A stretch of DNA of 29,000 nt from Nemertoderma westbladi (taxonomy: Eukaryota > Xenacoelomorpha > Nemertodermatida > Nemertodermatidae): assembly GCA_032718475.1 (NCBI GenBank), contig JAUCBJ010007995.1, positions 1-29,000 on the forward strand, written 5' to 3'. A model generated the notes under the pieces. The model saw only the letters and a program-made list of their open reading frames with translations, ran no database searches and was not told where the DNA came from. This document shows, piece by piece, positions 1-9,149 of this stretch. Both the position numbers and the translations under genes were made by a program. Positions within the stretch are counted from its first letter, which is position 1; every line of letters starts with the position of its first letter.

Positions 1-679
1 TAGCGATCAATCGAATAATACAGTAGGCTTACACTGCAACCTTACACTGCAATAATAAAATCTAAGCATCCGAATTCAGCCTCCCGGGTGTAGATCCATC
101 GGGTGAATGATCGCGCATGGGCTGGCTTCGGCTAATGTTTTGTTTATTAGCATAAAATATTGTCGTATGCTAAAGGTGTGTTAATTAACTAAAAGACATA
201 TAAATTTTGGCAGGTTAAACTGCTAAAGGTCTTCAAAAGCGCGAACACCTACGGTGCGCAGTACAACGGCAGTACAGCAATACGGTGTACCGTGCCAATG
301 ACTGAATGATTAGCGGTAACTACTGAACTATCTAAACTATTATATTATTATTACCGGTACTAGGCTAATTAGGCCTAAACTATAATCACCGCAAGGGTTT
401 CCGGGGCCATGTTTAATTAGATTTCATGATATGGCATGTCTGCAGTGTATGGTACCGGCTGACCTGTATTGCAGTAATGACTGATTGCAGAATTCTCGAT
501 TCAGGAATTGAGTACAGCCTGACAGTACCGGTACAAATGGTACATGCAGATTAGCAGACAGCCCCTATGTTTTGCAAAATTTGTCAGAAAACCAGCTGAT
601 TTATCCTACAGTAATAATAATTTAACGCATGTTAATTTTGGATAAATAAATATATTATAACTACAATAACAGTTACACT
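1..679. other. No gene recognised
   Basis: AT-rich, non-coding DNA with scattered accggtac and taggccta words. No long open frame, splice-bounded domain or RNA gene was recognised on either strand. Confidence 0.6.
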
Positions 680-912
680 GATGCTGCACGAAGGCCCCAC
701 GCAAATTCTACTTGGAAAATTTTCAAACTTTTGCCAAACAACATGTGTACCAAGTTTGGATAGATTTCATCAAGGATTGGCCGAGTTATTAACGTTTAAA
801 ATAAAATACTGAAAAAAAACGCGACAGAACGACAGAACGACAGAACGACAGAACGACAGGTTGATTAATGGTACCCCTGCGCTAAGGCTACTCACTTCGT
901 GGCTCGCCCCAC
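680..912 (+). repeat. Dispersed non-autonomous repeat with internal (gacagaac)n
   Basis: A non-coding block that starts near gctgcacgaaggccccacg, contains a line resembling ccaagtttgg...tttcat...gccgag, then about four copies of an 8-bp gacagaac repeat (about 829-858). It ends in aaggctactcacttcgtgg followed by ctcgcccc. The same order (caagtttgg, gccgag, gacagacag microsatellite, aaggctcgccaactacgg) recurs near 23500-23690. The gcgaaggccccacg end appears inverted near 22190-22205. This points to one dispersed repeat family. The class is unknown. Confidence 0.45.
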
Positions 913-1079
913 AGTCTGTAAAGGTTTAATAGAAAAATAGTCTAAATGGAATTAAGTCGTGTTTTTAGTAAAAATAGGGTTTTAGTCGAATAAAGTATTT
1001 GAAAATAAGTCGTAAAATACTTGGTGCGGCTTAACGCTATTAGAAACTTGGCAATAGTGCAAACACCAGGTTACTTTCG

Positions 1080-1198
1080 GTGTCCAAACCGGGGCGGGAC
1101 CGATTGGATGCAGGAAGTTGGCTGCTACTTTGTCCTACGACTCAGATGTTTGACCGAAGGTTGCTCCAATGAGCCTACGGGCAGAGGGCGCATGCACT
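1080..1198 (+). repeat. Flank repeat X, left copy
   Basis: This segment matches 3671-3770 in the same orientation. Shared words include ttggctgctacttt, tcctacgactca and atgagcct-cgggcagag, with many point differences and an extra block of about 20 bp here. The two copies bracket the inverted minisatellite blocks. Fragments of the complement can be read as protein, but both copies carry disruptions and I recognise no domain. Confidence 0.6.
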
Positions 1199-1211
1199 AA
1201 TGTAAGGTAGA

Positions 1212-2680
1212 TGCTAAAATGCACAACGAGCAACAATGACCAACAACGAGCAACGACGAGCAACAATGAGCAACAACGAGCAACAATGAGCAACAACGAG
1301 CAACAATGAGCAACAGCGAGCAATAATAAAGTACAACAACGAGCAACAATGAGCAACAGCGAGCAATAATAAAGTACAACAACGAGCAACAATGAGCAAC
1401 AACGAACAACAATGATCAACAATGAGCAACAACGAGCAACAATGAGCAACAACGAGCAACAATGAGCAACAACGAGCAACAATGTGCAACATTGAGCAAT
1501 AATAAAGTACAACAACGAGCAACAATGAGCAACAGCGAGCAATAATAAAGTACAACAACGAGCAACAATGAGCAACATCGAACAACAATGAGCAACAATG
1601 AGAAACAACGAGCAACAATGAGCAACAGCAAGCAATAATAAAGTACAACAACGAGCAACAATGAGCAACAGCGAGCAATAATAAAGTACAACAACGAGCA
1701 ACAATGAGCAACATCGAACAACAATGAGCAACAATGAGAAACAACGAGCAACAATGAGCAACAGCGAGCAATAATAAAGTACAACAACGAGCAACAATGA
1801 GCAACAACGAGCAACAATGAGAAACAACGAGCAACAATGAGCAACAGCGAGCAATAATAAAGTACAACAACGAGCAACAATGAGCAACAACGAACAACAA
1901 TGAGCAACAATGAGAAACAACGAGCAACAATGAGCAACAGCGAGCAATAATAAAGTACAACAACGAGCAACAATGAGCAACAACGAACAACAATGAGCAA
2001 CAATGAGAAACAACGAGCAACAATGAGCAACAGCGAGCAATAATAAAGTACAACAACGAGCAACAATGAGCAACAACGAGCAACAATGAGAAACAACGAG
2101 CAACAATGAGCAACAGCGAGCAATAATAAAGTACAACAACGAGCAATAATGAGCAACAACGAACAACAATGAACAACAACGAGCAACAATGAGCAACAGC
2201 GAGCAATAATAAAGTACAACAACGAGCAACAATGAGCAACAACGAACAACAATGAGCAACAATGAGAAACAACGAGCAACAATGAGCAACAGCGAGCAAT
2301 AATAAAGTACAACAACGAGCAACAATGAGCAACAACGAGCAACAATGAGAAACAACGAGCAACAATGAGCAACAGCGAGCAATAATAAAGTACAACAACG
2401 AGCAACAATGAGCAACAACGAACAACAATGAGCAACAATGAGAAACAACGAGCAACAATGAGCAACAGCGAACAATAATAAAGTACAACAACGAGCAACA
2501 ATGAGCAACAACGAACAACAATGAGCAACAATGAGAAACAACGAGCAACAATGAGCAACAGCGAGCAATAATAAAGTACAACAACGAGCAACAATGAGCA
2601 ACAACGAGCAACAATGAGAAACAACGAGCAACAATGAGCAATAACGAGCAATAATAAAGTACAAGAACGAGCAACAATGA
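1212..2680 (+). repeat. 10-bp minisatellite, large block, with higher-order units
   Basis: The basic unit is gagcaacaay, mostly alternating gagcaacaac and gagcaacaat. A variant gagcaataataaagtac marks higher-order units whose spacing is mostly 82-84 or 92-94 bp, differing by one 10-bp monomer. The left edge is tgctaaaatgcaca, the inverse of the right edge of the smaller block at 3469-3645. The minus strand has no stop codons across most of the array in any of its three frames. This is a property of the repeat, because three 10-bp units make ten codons, and is not evidence of a gene. Confidence 0.92.
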
Positions 2681-2689
2681 TACTAGCAG

Positions 2690-3465
2690 TATAATGTATC
2701 CCAGTAATCCCGAATATATATGTCTGTATGTAGGATATAAATAAATTCCCAACCAAGAACTTAATAAAAAACGCTTCCATACCCTCAATGTCATCAAGAT
2801 GGTGCACAATACTGCTATACCGGGACTGGTAGGCCTACAAATATTTATCAGTTTACCTGATTTCAATCTATCAGTCTTGTTCTGTTCGGATAGTGTCGTT
2901 GAAACTTACCGGTACCGCGGTACTAACAAAACCTAATGCTGGAGATAATTAATGAATTGCCGTAAAGTCATGTAGTTCTATTGTCGGTACATACAATGCG
3001 GTTTCAGGGCCCTCTCGCCTCTTAACTTATAATCTGGTTCTGACTATCTGATGTCCGGTACTGTGAAGTGAAGTGTGAACTGGTTTTCGTATTATTATTT
3101 CGTATTTTATACAGTTCGACAGTGACCTGATTGCCCGGCAGTCCTGAAGTCTGCATAGCGTTCTATATTACAGACTACTGTATAGCTTGTTGGATGGGGT
3201 AGGCCATGTCTATTTTGTATTTGATTTATTATTTAGGTTACTGGGTTAAGGTTAGTCAGTTAGTTGCTCAGGAGTCACAGGGAAGTGGCTACTGACCGAA
3301 CCGGACACTCTAAATACCGTATTGAAGCTTTATATTTGATTTATATTTTACTTGTGTATTATTGACCGGATTATTACCTCAGCTTTTTGTGACCGGACCC
3401 ATAATCTTGTAACATGTCTTAACTTTCGTTGATTGTTTTGGTTACCACCAAAATTTATTGCTATT
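2690..3465. other. Spacer between inverted minisatellite blocks; no gene
   Basis: Unique-looking AT-rich sequence forming the loop between the two inverted arrays. The minus-strand frames entering the big array start here (about 2807 and 2866), but the non-repeat part resembles no known protein to me. Confidence 0.5.
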
Positions 3466-3468
3466 TTG

Positions 3469-3645
3469 GTTGCTCATTGTTGCTCATTGTTGCTCATTAT
3501 TGCTCGTTGTTGCTCATTGTTGCTCGTTGTTGCTCATTGGTGCACGTTGTTACTCATTGTTGCTCGTTGTTGCTAATTGTTACTCGTTGTTGTACTTTAT
3601 TATCGCTCGTTGTTGCTCATTGTTGCTCATTGTGCATTTTAGCAC
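3469..3645 (-). repeat. 10-bp minisatellite, small inverted block
   Basis: The same 10-bp unit as 1212-2680 but in the opposite orientation (ttgctcattg/ttgctcgttg on the plus strand), including the tactttatta variant. It ends in tgtgcattttagca, the reverse complement of the left edge of the large block. The two blocks could fold into a long hairpin with a loop of roughly 0.8 kb. Confidence 0.9.
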
Positions 3646-3670
3646 CAACCCTACTGTAAACTGACAAAAG

Positions 3671-3770
3671 AGTCAAACCCGGGGGGTTGGCTGCTACTTT
3701 ATCCTACGACTCAAAGGTCTGACCGAGGTCGCGCCGATGAGCCTGCGGGCAGAGTGCGCAAGCACAGCAC
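3671..3770 (+). repeat. Flank repeat X, right copy
   Basis: Direct-orientation partner of 1080-1198. Similarity stops near gcgcaagcac, after which the two flanks diverge. Confidence 0.6.
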
Positions 3771-4620
3771 TAGAGGTCTTGTTTTCCAAAGCTCTGTCTC
3801 AGCGGGAACTACCCCCGCTCCTAAGCCCCACCAACATTAGGCGAAGTAAAGGTGGGTATAGGAACATACCAGCCCGACTGATGAGAACTGAGCCAAGGGC
3901 TGCCATCTACAAAGAGTTACTGACTGTTGTATTATTGAAATGTGGCCCCTTATAAACCCGGTATTCAGGGTCAATAAGGAGTTGACCCCTAATTATCACT
4001 TTCTAAGGATAGTGGTCTTTCTTTAGCAAGAATCTGTTAAATACACGTTGAAGTTATAATTGAAATTGACAGGTAAACTGTCCAATAAACGTATACACTG
4101 AACTTTATGTCACTGGGAGTTATTATTGGATATAATAATTCCCTGGTTGATGTATAAGAGGATTGGGCCGGCTAATGAGAGTGAGGCTCTCCCATTGGGT
4201 GGAGATAATTGGGAGAGTTGCCAGGGGAGATATTGCTGACTGGTGGGTTTATTGGTGTTTGAGGGTGACTGTAAAGGGCAAGGGACGTTGGATATTGGAT
4301 GGCAATGATAGGAGGTTTGAATAAGTGATGTGGATGGGGAATGATATGGAAATTTTTATACTGCATCTAAAATTATTATCACGAGGGAGTGTGTTTTTAT
4401 ATTGCTGATTACGAAGCCGTGACAAATCGATTACACTCCCCCCATGGTAAATTTCGTAAAAAAATTGGTTATAAAAGAAAAGGTTTCTGAGCCAAGACTT
4501 TGGAAATTTGAAAAATAGTTCTGTCCTGCAAAAATAAACTGCACTGCATGACTGCCTGGTGTTTGCTTTGAATTTTGACCAAACATATATGCGGTTTAGT
4601 TTTGAGGTTATTTAAATACA
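3771..4620. other. No gene recognised
   Basis: A plus-strand frame runs to 3955 but has no recognisable domain and begins inside repeat X. 4140-4366 is a G-rich, A-poor stretch whose complement is open for 64 codons of low-complexity Pro/His-rich sequence. 4380-4470 holds AT-rich DNA ending in an acactccccccatgg block. No gene is claimed. Confidence 0.5.
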
Positions 4621-4624
4621 CATC

Positions 4625-4814
4625 TGTAGACTGCCACATATAATAATCAATGTCGAACAACATATACAATCAAACAAGTTACTGTAACTAAACTGTCACC
4701 TGTAAACTGCTTTCCTATATAGCTATATAACACAACTAAGAGTTACACAATATTCATAAGGCTCAATCATTGAACAAGGGTCAATCAGTGAACAAGGGTC
4801 AATCAGTCACTAAA
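4625..4814 (-). repeat. 3' LTR of the Gypsy element
   Basis: Matches 8095-8285 with three substitutions and one single-base indel. It carries three copies of an 18-bp subrepeat (ggtcaatcagtgaacaag) near the internal edge. The pol frame of the element ends inside this LTR at 4799. Confidence 0.93.
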
Positions 4815-6232
4815 CTTCCCCCCCTCATCTTAGGTGGACGACCTCTTGGTCGAGGAAATTGAGAATGCTGGATAACGTGTGTGCATAGTCTCAAATTGTC
4901 GATGTGAATCACTTGATTCCACGTGGGTCTGTCATGTATCGAAATACGGACATTAACTGGACCTATATGTTCTGTTACAACGTAAGGTCCATCCCATCGT
5001 GGTATTAGACTAGATGCCAAGCCTGGAGATGTTGGAGGTAAATGTGTCCGCCATACCTTATCCCCGACACAGAATTTCCGCTCTTCAGCTTTGTATATCT
5101 TGTCATGATATTCGTGTTGTCTGCGACGAAAGATTCACGTTTTGTGCATAACATTATCTAGTTTAACTTGGTTAATCGGTTTATCATTTATAATTCCCAA
5201 CCAGGATAGAGCTGGTATAGGTGAGTGAACTTGATTTACCACGTCCATTGGAGATAAACCTAGACTTTTATGTACAGAGTGATTGTAAGTAGAAACAAAT
5301 GAATCAATATGACAGTCCCATGAAGTTTGAGTACCATCTTTAGTTTCTACTAATTGCGCTCTAATTTGGTCCTTTATGGTTCTGACCAACCTCTCTGCCA
5401 TACCATCACACTGAGGGTGGTATGGACTGGTTACTGTATTGTTGATTTTCTGTTGGCGACAAAAGTTTTTAAACTCATTTGAAATAAAGCATCGTCCTTG
5501 ATCTGTCAATATGGTTTTTATTTCTAGGGGCTTTTGACATTTTCTAATCAATTTCATTAAACCTCCAATGACAGTTGTTGAAGTTGTGTTACCTACTGCG
5601 AACACATCTAGAAACCGAGAGAAATGATCTACGACAACAAGCAAATGAGTGTTTCCAGTAGAAGACTTTGGGAAAGGGCCACAGAAATCCATAGCAACCC
5701 GCTCATAAGGTCTTGTAACCTCAGGTAGGGATTGCAGTGGCATCGGTGCTGGTGGTAAAACCTTTGTGCGAAGACACACATCACAATTTTTTAAGTAAGT
5801 CTTTAACTCCTTATGCATATTTGGCCAATAGCATTCCCGTTGTAATAATGATAACGTTTTCTCATAACCCAGGTGAGCACTATTGTAACCATGAACAGAT
5901 TTGACAACTTTAGAACGAAGTCCTTTGGGCACAAATAACCTGGATTTATAAGTGTATATCCCTTCAACAGTTTTAGTGAATCAATAATTAATTCGGTCAA
6001 ATTCGCTGTCAGCTTCTTGAAGCTGAATGAGTTCCTCTTTCGAAAGTTGCTTTAATCCCCCATTTTCACTCTCATCAAGCACAAACACATCCATATATGA
6101 ACAATTACTAGGCAACCTAGAAAGCGCATCTGCCACTTGATTAGAAGACCCCTTTTCGTGTTTGATAGATTTTAATCCTTCAAACTCTAGAACTCTAGAT
6201 GTCCATCCTCTGAGGCAAGAGGTATCTGCCAA
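4799..6232 (-). pseudogene. pol: RNase H tail, integrase and integrase C-terminus
   Basis: One continuous minus-strand frame interrupted only by two TGA codons, at 5981-5983 and 5135-5137. The start (6232-6120) is the end of RNase H/connection, with the VADALSRLP motif. The integrase follows: a zinc-binding H-x5-H plus C-x2-C (CDVC) module, then a core with the full DDE set, D in AMDFCGPFP, D in ILTDQG and E in DGMAERLVRT. The C-terminal SH3-like part has PRWDGPYVV and VIHIDNLRL. The integrase would insert the element's DNA. The upstream junction is fused out of frame to the RT fragment by a large deletion. Stops at both TGA sites look like simple point changes. Confidence 0.9.
4815..4829 (-). 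promoter_or_regulatory. Polypurine tract
   Basis: On the minus strand this reads gatgaggggggg then aag, immediately upstream of the 3' LTR. That is the expected position of the plus-strand DNA primer of an LTR retrotransposon. Confidence 0.8.
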
Positions 6233-6775
6233 AATCCAGATGCCAAATCTATTGATGAAAAATATTTCGCTCCGTATAGTTTATCTAATAAATCAGAAAT
6301 TCGTGGTAATGGAAATGCATCTTTCTCTGTTACAGCATTCAGTGCACGGAAATCTACGCACACTCTGTCGTTTCCATCAGGCTTCTTAACAATAACCAAA
6401 GGTGATGAATATGGTGAGGAAGAAGGAGTGATAATATCCTTATCCAGCATATCTTTAATATTAGACTCTAGGAGATCTCTTTTAGCCAAAGGAACATGGT
6501 ATGGCCTCTGAAATATTGGTATCTCAGATTTAGTTTTTATGTGATGTTCCACAAGGTTTGTACGCCCAAGTGGTGGTTCAAACAAATCATTATATTCCTT
6601 TGTTAGAAAGTAAAATGTTTCTAAATGTTCACTGGGAACATCTCTATTTATAGTACATTTCTTGATTAAATTTATTGTGACAACTTTATCATTTACTGAA
6701 AGAGAAGAAGGAATACTATCCGAAAATTTTAGTGTTACATTTAGAGCACGTAGTCCATTGACCCCAAGAATGCAT
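6187..6775 (-). pseudogene. pol: N-terminal half of reverse transcriptase
   Basis: The frame opens next to the protease end (CILGVNGL) and continues through the RT fingers/palm start. Visible motifs are LESNIKDMLDKDIITPSSSP, VIVKKPDG, RVCVDFRALN and FSSIDLASGFWQIPLA. The first catalytic aspartate (SSIDLASG) is present. The segment then jumps to the end of RNase H, so the YxDD catalytic box, thumb and most of RNase H are missing. By comparison with intact Gypsy pol the loss is roughly 1 kb (inferred). The protease-to-RT transition needs a single-base frameshift near 6775. Confidence 0.9.
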
Positions 6776-7098
6776 GGTGAGCCGAATCTGTGGCCATGAA
6801 AACGTCTACATCGGCCTTATAAGTGCCTATTTGAATTGGAATTTGACAACGACCTCGAACATTACGGGGTACACCATTCGCAGTTTTTAAGATGAACTGA
6901 GTTGGCTTTAACTGATTTTCAGTAACTAATGAAGAGTGCAGAATTGTAGAGGATGCACCAGAGTCCATCAGTATCTCGCAAATCTGCCCATTGATAGTTT
7001 CTTTAACAAAGAATCGACCTTGAGTTCTCTCATGGGCTATCACAGCAACAGTGGTGTCGCCCACCATCACTGTTGTTGGAAGTTTAAATCAACCGCAG
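6741..7098 (-). pseudogene. pol: retropepsin-like aspartic protease
   Basis: A domain of about 110 residues with the active-site motif ILMDSGASSTIL (D-S-G) and the downstream flap/ILG-like end. It would cleave Gag-Pol as a dimer. It is in a different frame from both gag and RT. The reading can be extended upstream of the ATG at 7070 to about 7098, where the gag frame ends, consistent with frameshift expression or with decay. Confidence 0.85.
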
Positions 7099-7177
7099 AA
7101 GATTGTTGCATAGAATCCGAAATGTACTTAGCGTCAGTCGTAGCTGGTTGATACTGGTTATAATCTTGAGAGTGCTC

Positions 7178-8017
7178 TTATAATCTTGAGTACTGGAAAC
7201 CATTGATTGATTGTTCCATCGTATTATTAAATGCCTGTTCTGTAACTGGTGCAACACTAGCGCGATAATTTGTTGGATTTTGGAAGTGTTGAATATGGGG
7301 TGCTCGAAAATATTGATAACGAGGTTGTTGAAACCGTGGTGGTCTCATATTTTGCCGCATTCCCTCAGTGGCCTGAGGTCTATAGCCTTGTTTTAGTTGT
7401 TGGGTTTTTGAAGGACAATCTCGTTGTATATGGCCACGACCTCGACAACAGTAGCAGAGGATTGACTCACGTATCTGAGCATTTGCGCCAGAAAACCTAA
7501 CAGCATCAACCTCATCTTCATAGTTAAGGTATTCATTATCTGCTACAGACAAAGACGATATTGATGGAGATTGCTTATATGATGACTTCAATTCCTCATT
7601 TCGCGCCAGAGAGAAGGCACTCTCTAAATTTCCTGGATCCTTCAAGGTAAGTTTCTCCTGCAATTCGTCACGTAGACCAGCAACAAAGACGGAAACTGCA
7701 AAATTATTCCTATGGGTTACTGCAATACTTAGTATAGTTAGTATACTATATAAGCAATACTTAGTTAGCTTTGTATATAGATTTACTTCGATGTCATCGA
7801 AAGTGGGAAGACTGGTATCCAAGAGAACACGAATCTTGTAAGGAACATAAGCAGACAAACGACGAATTCCCTCTTGATCAGCCCAGCCATTTACGGTGCA
7901 AGACAGGCGGAAATCGCGAAAGCAATTTTCGATAGATTCGCGGTCCTCATTTGCTAACTTTGGTGGAACTTCAAAATGCGTTTGTATTAATAGTTTGCCT
8001 GGCTTATTGTCTTCCAT
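7178..8017 (-). CDS. gag (capsid/nucleocapsid), internally altered
   Basis: A 279-residue Gag-like protein starting just inside the 5' LTR and primer site, the usual place for gag. The N-terminal half resembles Gypsy capsid (IEVNLYTKL, later FVAGLRDELQEKL). A CCHC zinc knuckle (CYCCRGRGHIQRDC) is near residue 188, followed by a Gln/Arg/Pro-rich tail. Between LYTKL and FVAGLRD the normal capsid sequence is shortened and contains a 32-bp direct duplication (7722-7785 area) around an AT-rich palindrome. Past the stop at 7178 the same frame continues to about 7075. The role would be particle assembly and RNA binding. Function of this copy is doubtful. Confidence 0.85.
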   Translation of the reverse strand: MEDNKPGKLLIQTHFEVPPKLANEDRESIENCFRDFRLSCTVNGWADQEGIRRLSAYVPYKIRVLLDTSLPTFDDIEVNLYTKLTKYCLYSILTILSIAVTHRNNFAVSVFVAGLRDELQEKLTLKDPGNLESAFSLARNEELKSSYKQSPSISSLSVADNEYLNYEDEVDAVRFSGANAQIRESILCYCCRGRGHIQRDCPSKTQQLKQGYRPQATEGMRQNMRPPRFQQPRYQYFRAPHIQHFQNPTNYRASVAPVTEQAFNNTMEQSINGFQYSRL

Positions 8018-8073
8018 TCTGGTTGTGAATGTTGATAATTTGTTCTTCGGCTGGTAAATTGATATTGATCAAT

Positions 8074-8093
8074 GAATCCCACTTCTGACACCA
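8074..8093 (-). promoter_or_regulatory. Primer binding site, tRNA-Leu type
   Basis: The plus strand reads gaatcccacttctgacacca, which from memory equals the 3' end of metazoan tRNA-Leu(CAG) plus CCA. It lies one base inside the 5' LTR, the standard position for minus-strand DNA priming. Confidence 0.88.
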
Positions 8094-8094
8094 G

Positions 8095-8285
8095 TGTAGA
8101 CTGCCACATATAATAATCAATGTCGAACAACATATACAATCAAACAAGTTACTGTAACTAAACTGTCACCTGTAAACTGCTTTCCTATACTAGCTATATA
8201 ACACAACTAAGAGTTACACAATATTCATAAGGGTCAATCAGTGAACAAGGGTCAATCAGTGAACAAGGGTCAATCAGTCACTACA
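8095..8285 (-). repeat. 5' LTR of the Gypsy element
   Basis: Begins tgtagactgcc and ends cactaca on the plus strand, so TG...CA on either strand. Near-identical partner of 4625-4814. Confidence 0.93.
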
Positions 8286-8289
8286 CATC

Positions 8290-8989
8290 ACAAATTAAAT
8301 TTCTCCCCCAGAGGTAATTCATATAAATCAGTATAAATGAATTAAATTTTTCCTTCACCACACAAACAAGAAAAATCTTTTTACTACTGCCTTGTTCCAT
8401 GAAGGGAACTATAGAAGCAATCAAATATATATATATATAAAGGGTCCTAAATAATATGAGTCAGCCTAGAGTTCAATGGGGTCGGCCTGGAGTTCATATG
8501 TCGCAATCAAGATCTGACTCATCATCGAGTTTGTCTTATGTAGGAAGATATCAAGATCGTCGAGTTGGGGCTGATCTTTCTCCCATCATTATGTAACGAG
8601 TTTCAATGGTAGACATTTACCAGTGTTTATACCTTTGAAACGACCGCCGAAAAGTTTCGAAAGACGATATTGAGTTTGTTTTCCTTCAATAAGAGTTTGT
8701 CTCTATAGTCTATTGAGGAGTCCGTATCGATGGCTCGATGTCATTCGGCTTTTGGAAATGTTGACACGGAATCGCATGGCACCTATTGAGTCAATATATT
8801 ATTATATATTGTTATATAATGATTATACTTATTGAGTTATACAAATGATATAGAATCTGTTTACATTTACTACACGACCAATGATTGCCATGCCAACAAC
8901 GCAAACTGTAACAACACATTACAATTATAATTATTATACAATTATATTAAATTAAATGACTAAATTTTTTGAAACTTCACATATTTTAG
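8290..8989. other. Mostly non-coding; one weak small ORF
   Basis: AT-rich with a (TA)n tract near 8428. An ATG frame at 8456-8596 (46 codons, Ser/Arg/Gln-rich, start MSQPRVQWGRPG) has a more coding-like composition than its surroundings, but no recognised domain and no clear splice context. I do not claim it as a gene. The end of the block is the intron preceding the EGF exon, with acceptor ttttag at 8984-8989. Confidence 0.35.
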
Positions 8990-9112
8990 ACATCGACGAA
9001 TGCCAAGATAACACTGATGGTTGTCATGAGAATGCCGACTGTACCAACATACCGGGTTCATTCGATTGTGCCTGCCAAGTGGGATACACAGGAGCTGGGA
9101 CGTCGTGTGTAG
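8990..9112 (+). CDS. Exon: calcium-binding EGF-like module 1
   Basis: A 123-bp exon bounded by acceptor ttttag and a perfect donor gtaagt at 9113. It is phase 1 at both ends. The module starts DIDEC, the calcium-binding signature, and has six cysteines. C-T-N-x4-F-x-C-x-C fits the Asp/Asn beta-hydroxylation consensus. It ends VGYTGAGTSCV. Such modules form rigid calcium-stabilised rods in secreted or membrane proteins and mediate adhesion or matrix contacts. The next exon with matching phase is at 13135. Upstream exons, including any signal peptide, were not recognised here. Confidence 0.88.
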   Translation, partial: TSTNAKITLMVVMRMPTVPTYRVHSIVPAKWDTQELGRRV

Positions 9113-9149
9113 GTAAGTACTGTACAGTATAATGGGGAATTAATTTGTT

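Larger units (their letters stand above)
4625..8285 (-). mobile_element. Ty3/Gypsy LTR retrotransposon, internally deleted
   Basis: A complete-ended LTR retrotransposon on the minus strand. It has two direct LTRs of 190-191 bp with TG...CA ends (one terminal base altered in the left copy), a 4-bp target duplication catc at 4621-4624 and 8286-8289, a tRNA-Leu primer site, and a polypurine tract next to the 3' LTR. The internal order is gag, protease, RT, RNase H, integrase, which is the Ty3/Gypsy order. At about 3.66 kb it is short for the class. Parts of gag, the catalytic half of RT and most of RNase H are gone, and pol carries frameshifts and two TGA stops. It cannot be autonomous. The near-identical LTRs indicate recent insertion. 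Confidence 0.95.

Noticed and set aside
1135-2866. Three long overlapping minus-strand open frames (463-550 codons)
   Set aside because: They all translate the stop-free 10-bp minisatellite. Three frames give the same cyclic peptide, there is no domain, and the non-repeat start is unrecognised.
3429-3664. Two plus-strand open frames of 68-76 codons
   Set aside because: Translation of the smaller inverted block of the same minisatellite.
4172-4366. Minus-strand frame, Pro/His-rich
   Set aside because: Low-complexity composition from a G-rich tract, no domain or gene context.
8074-8093. Fragment of a tRNA-Leu gene
   Set aside because: Only the 3' 20 bases match and they sit at the primer position of an LTR element, so it is a primer binding site rather than a tRNA gene.
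8456-8596. 46-codon ORF with Ser/Arg-rich peptide
   Set aside because: Plausible composition but no domain, no splice or promoter context, and short enough to be chance. Only mentioned, not called.
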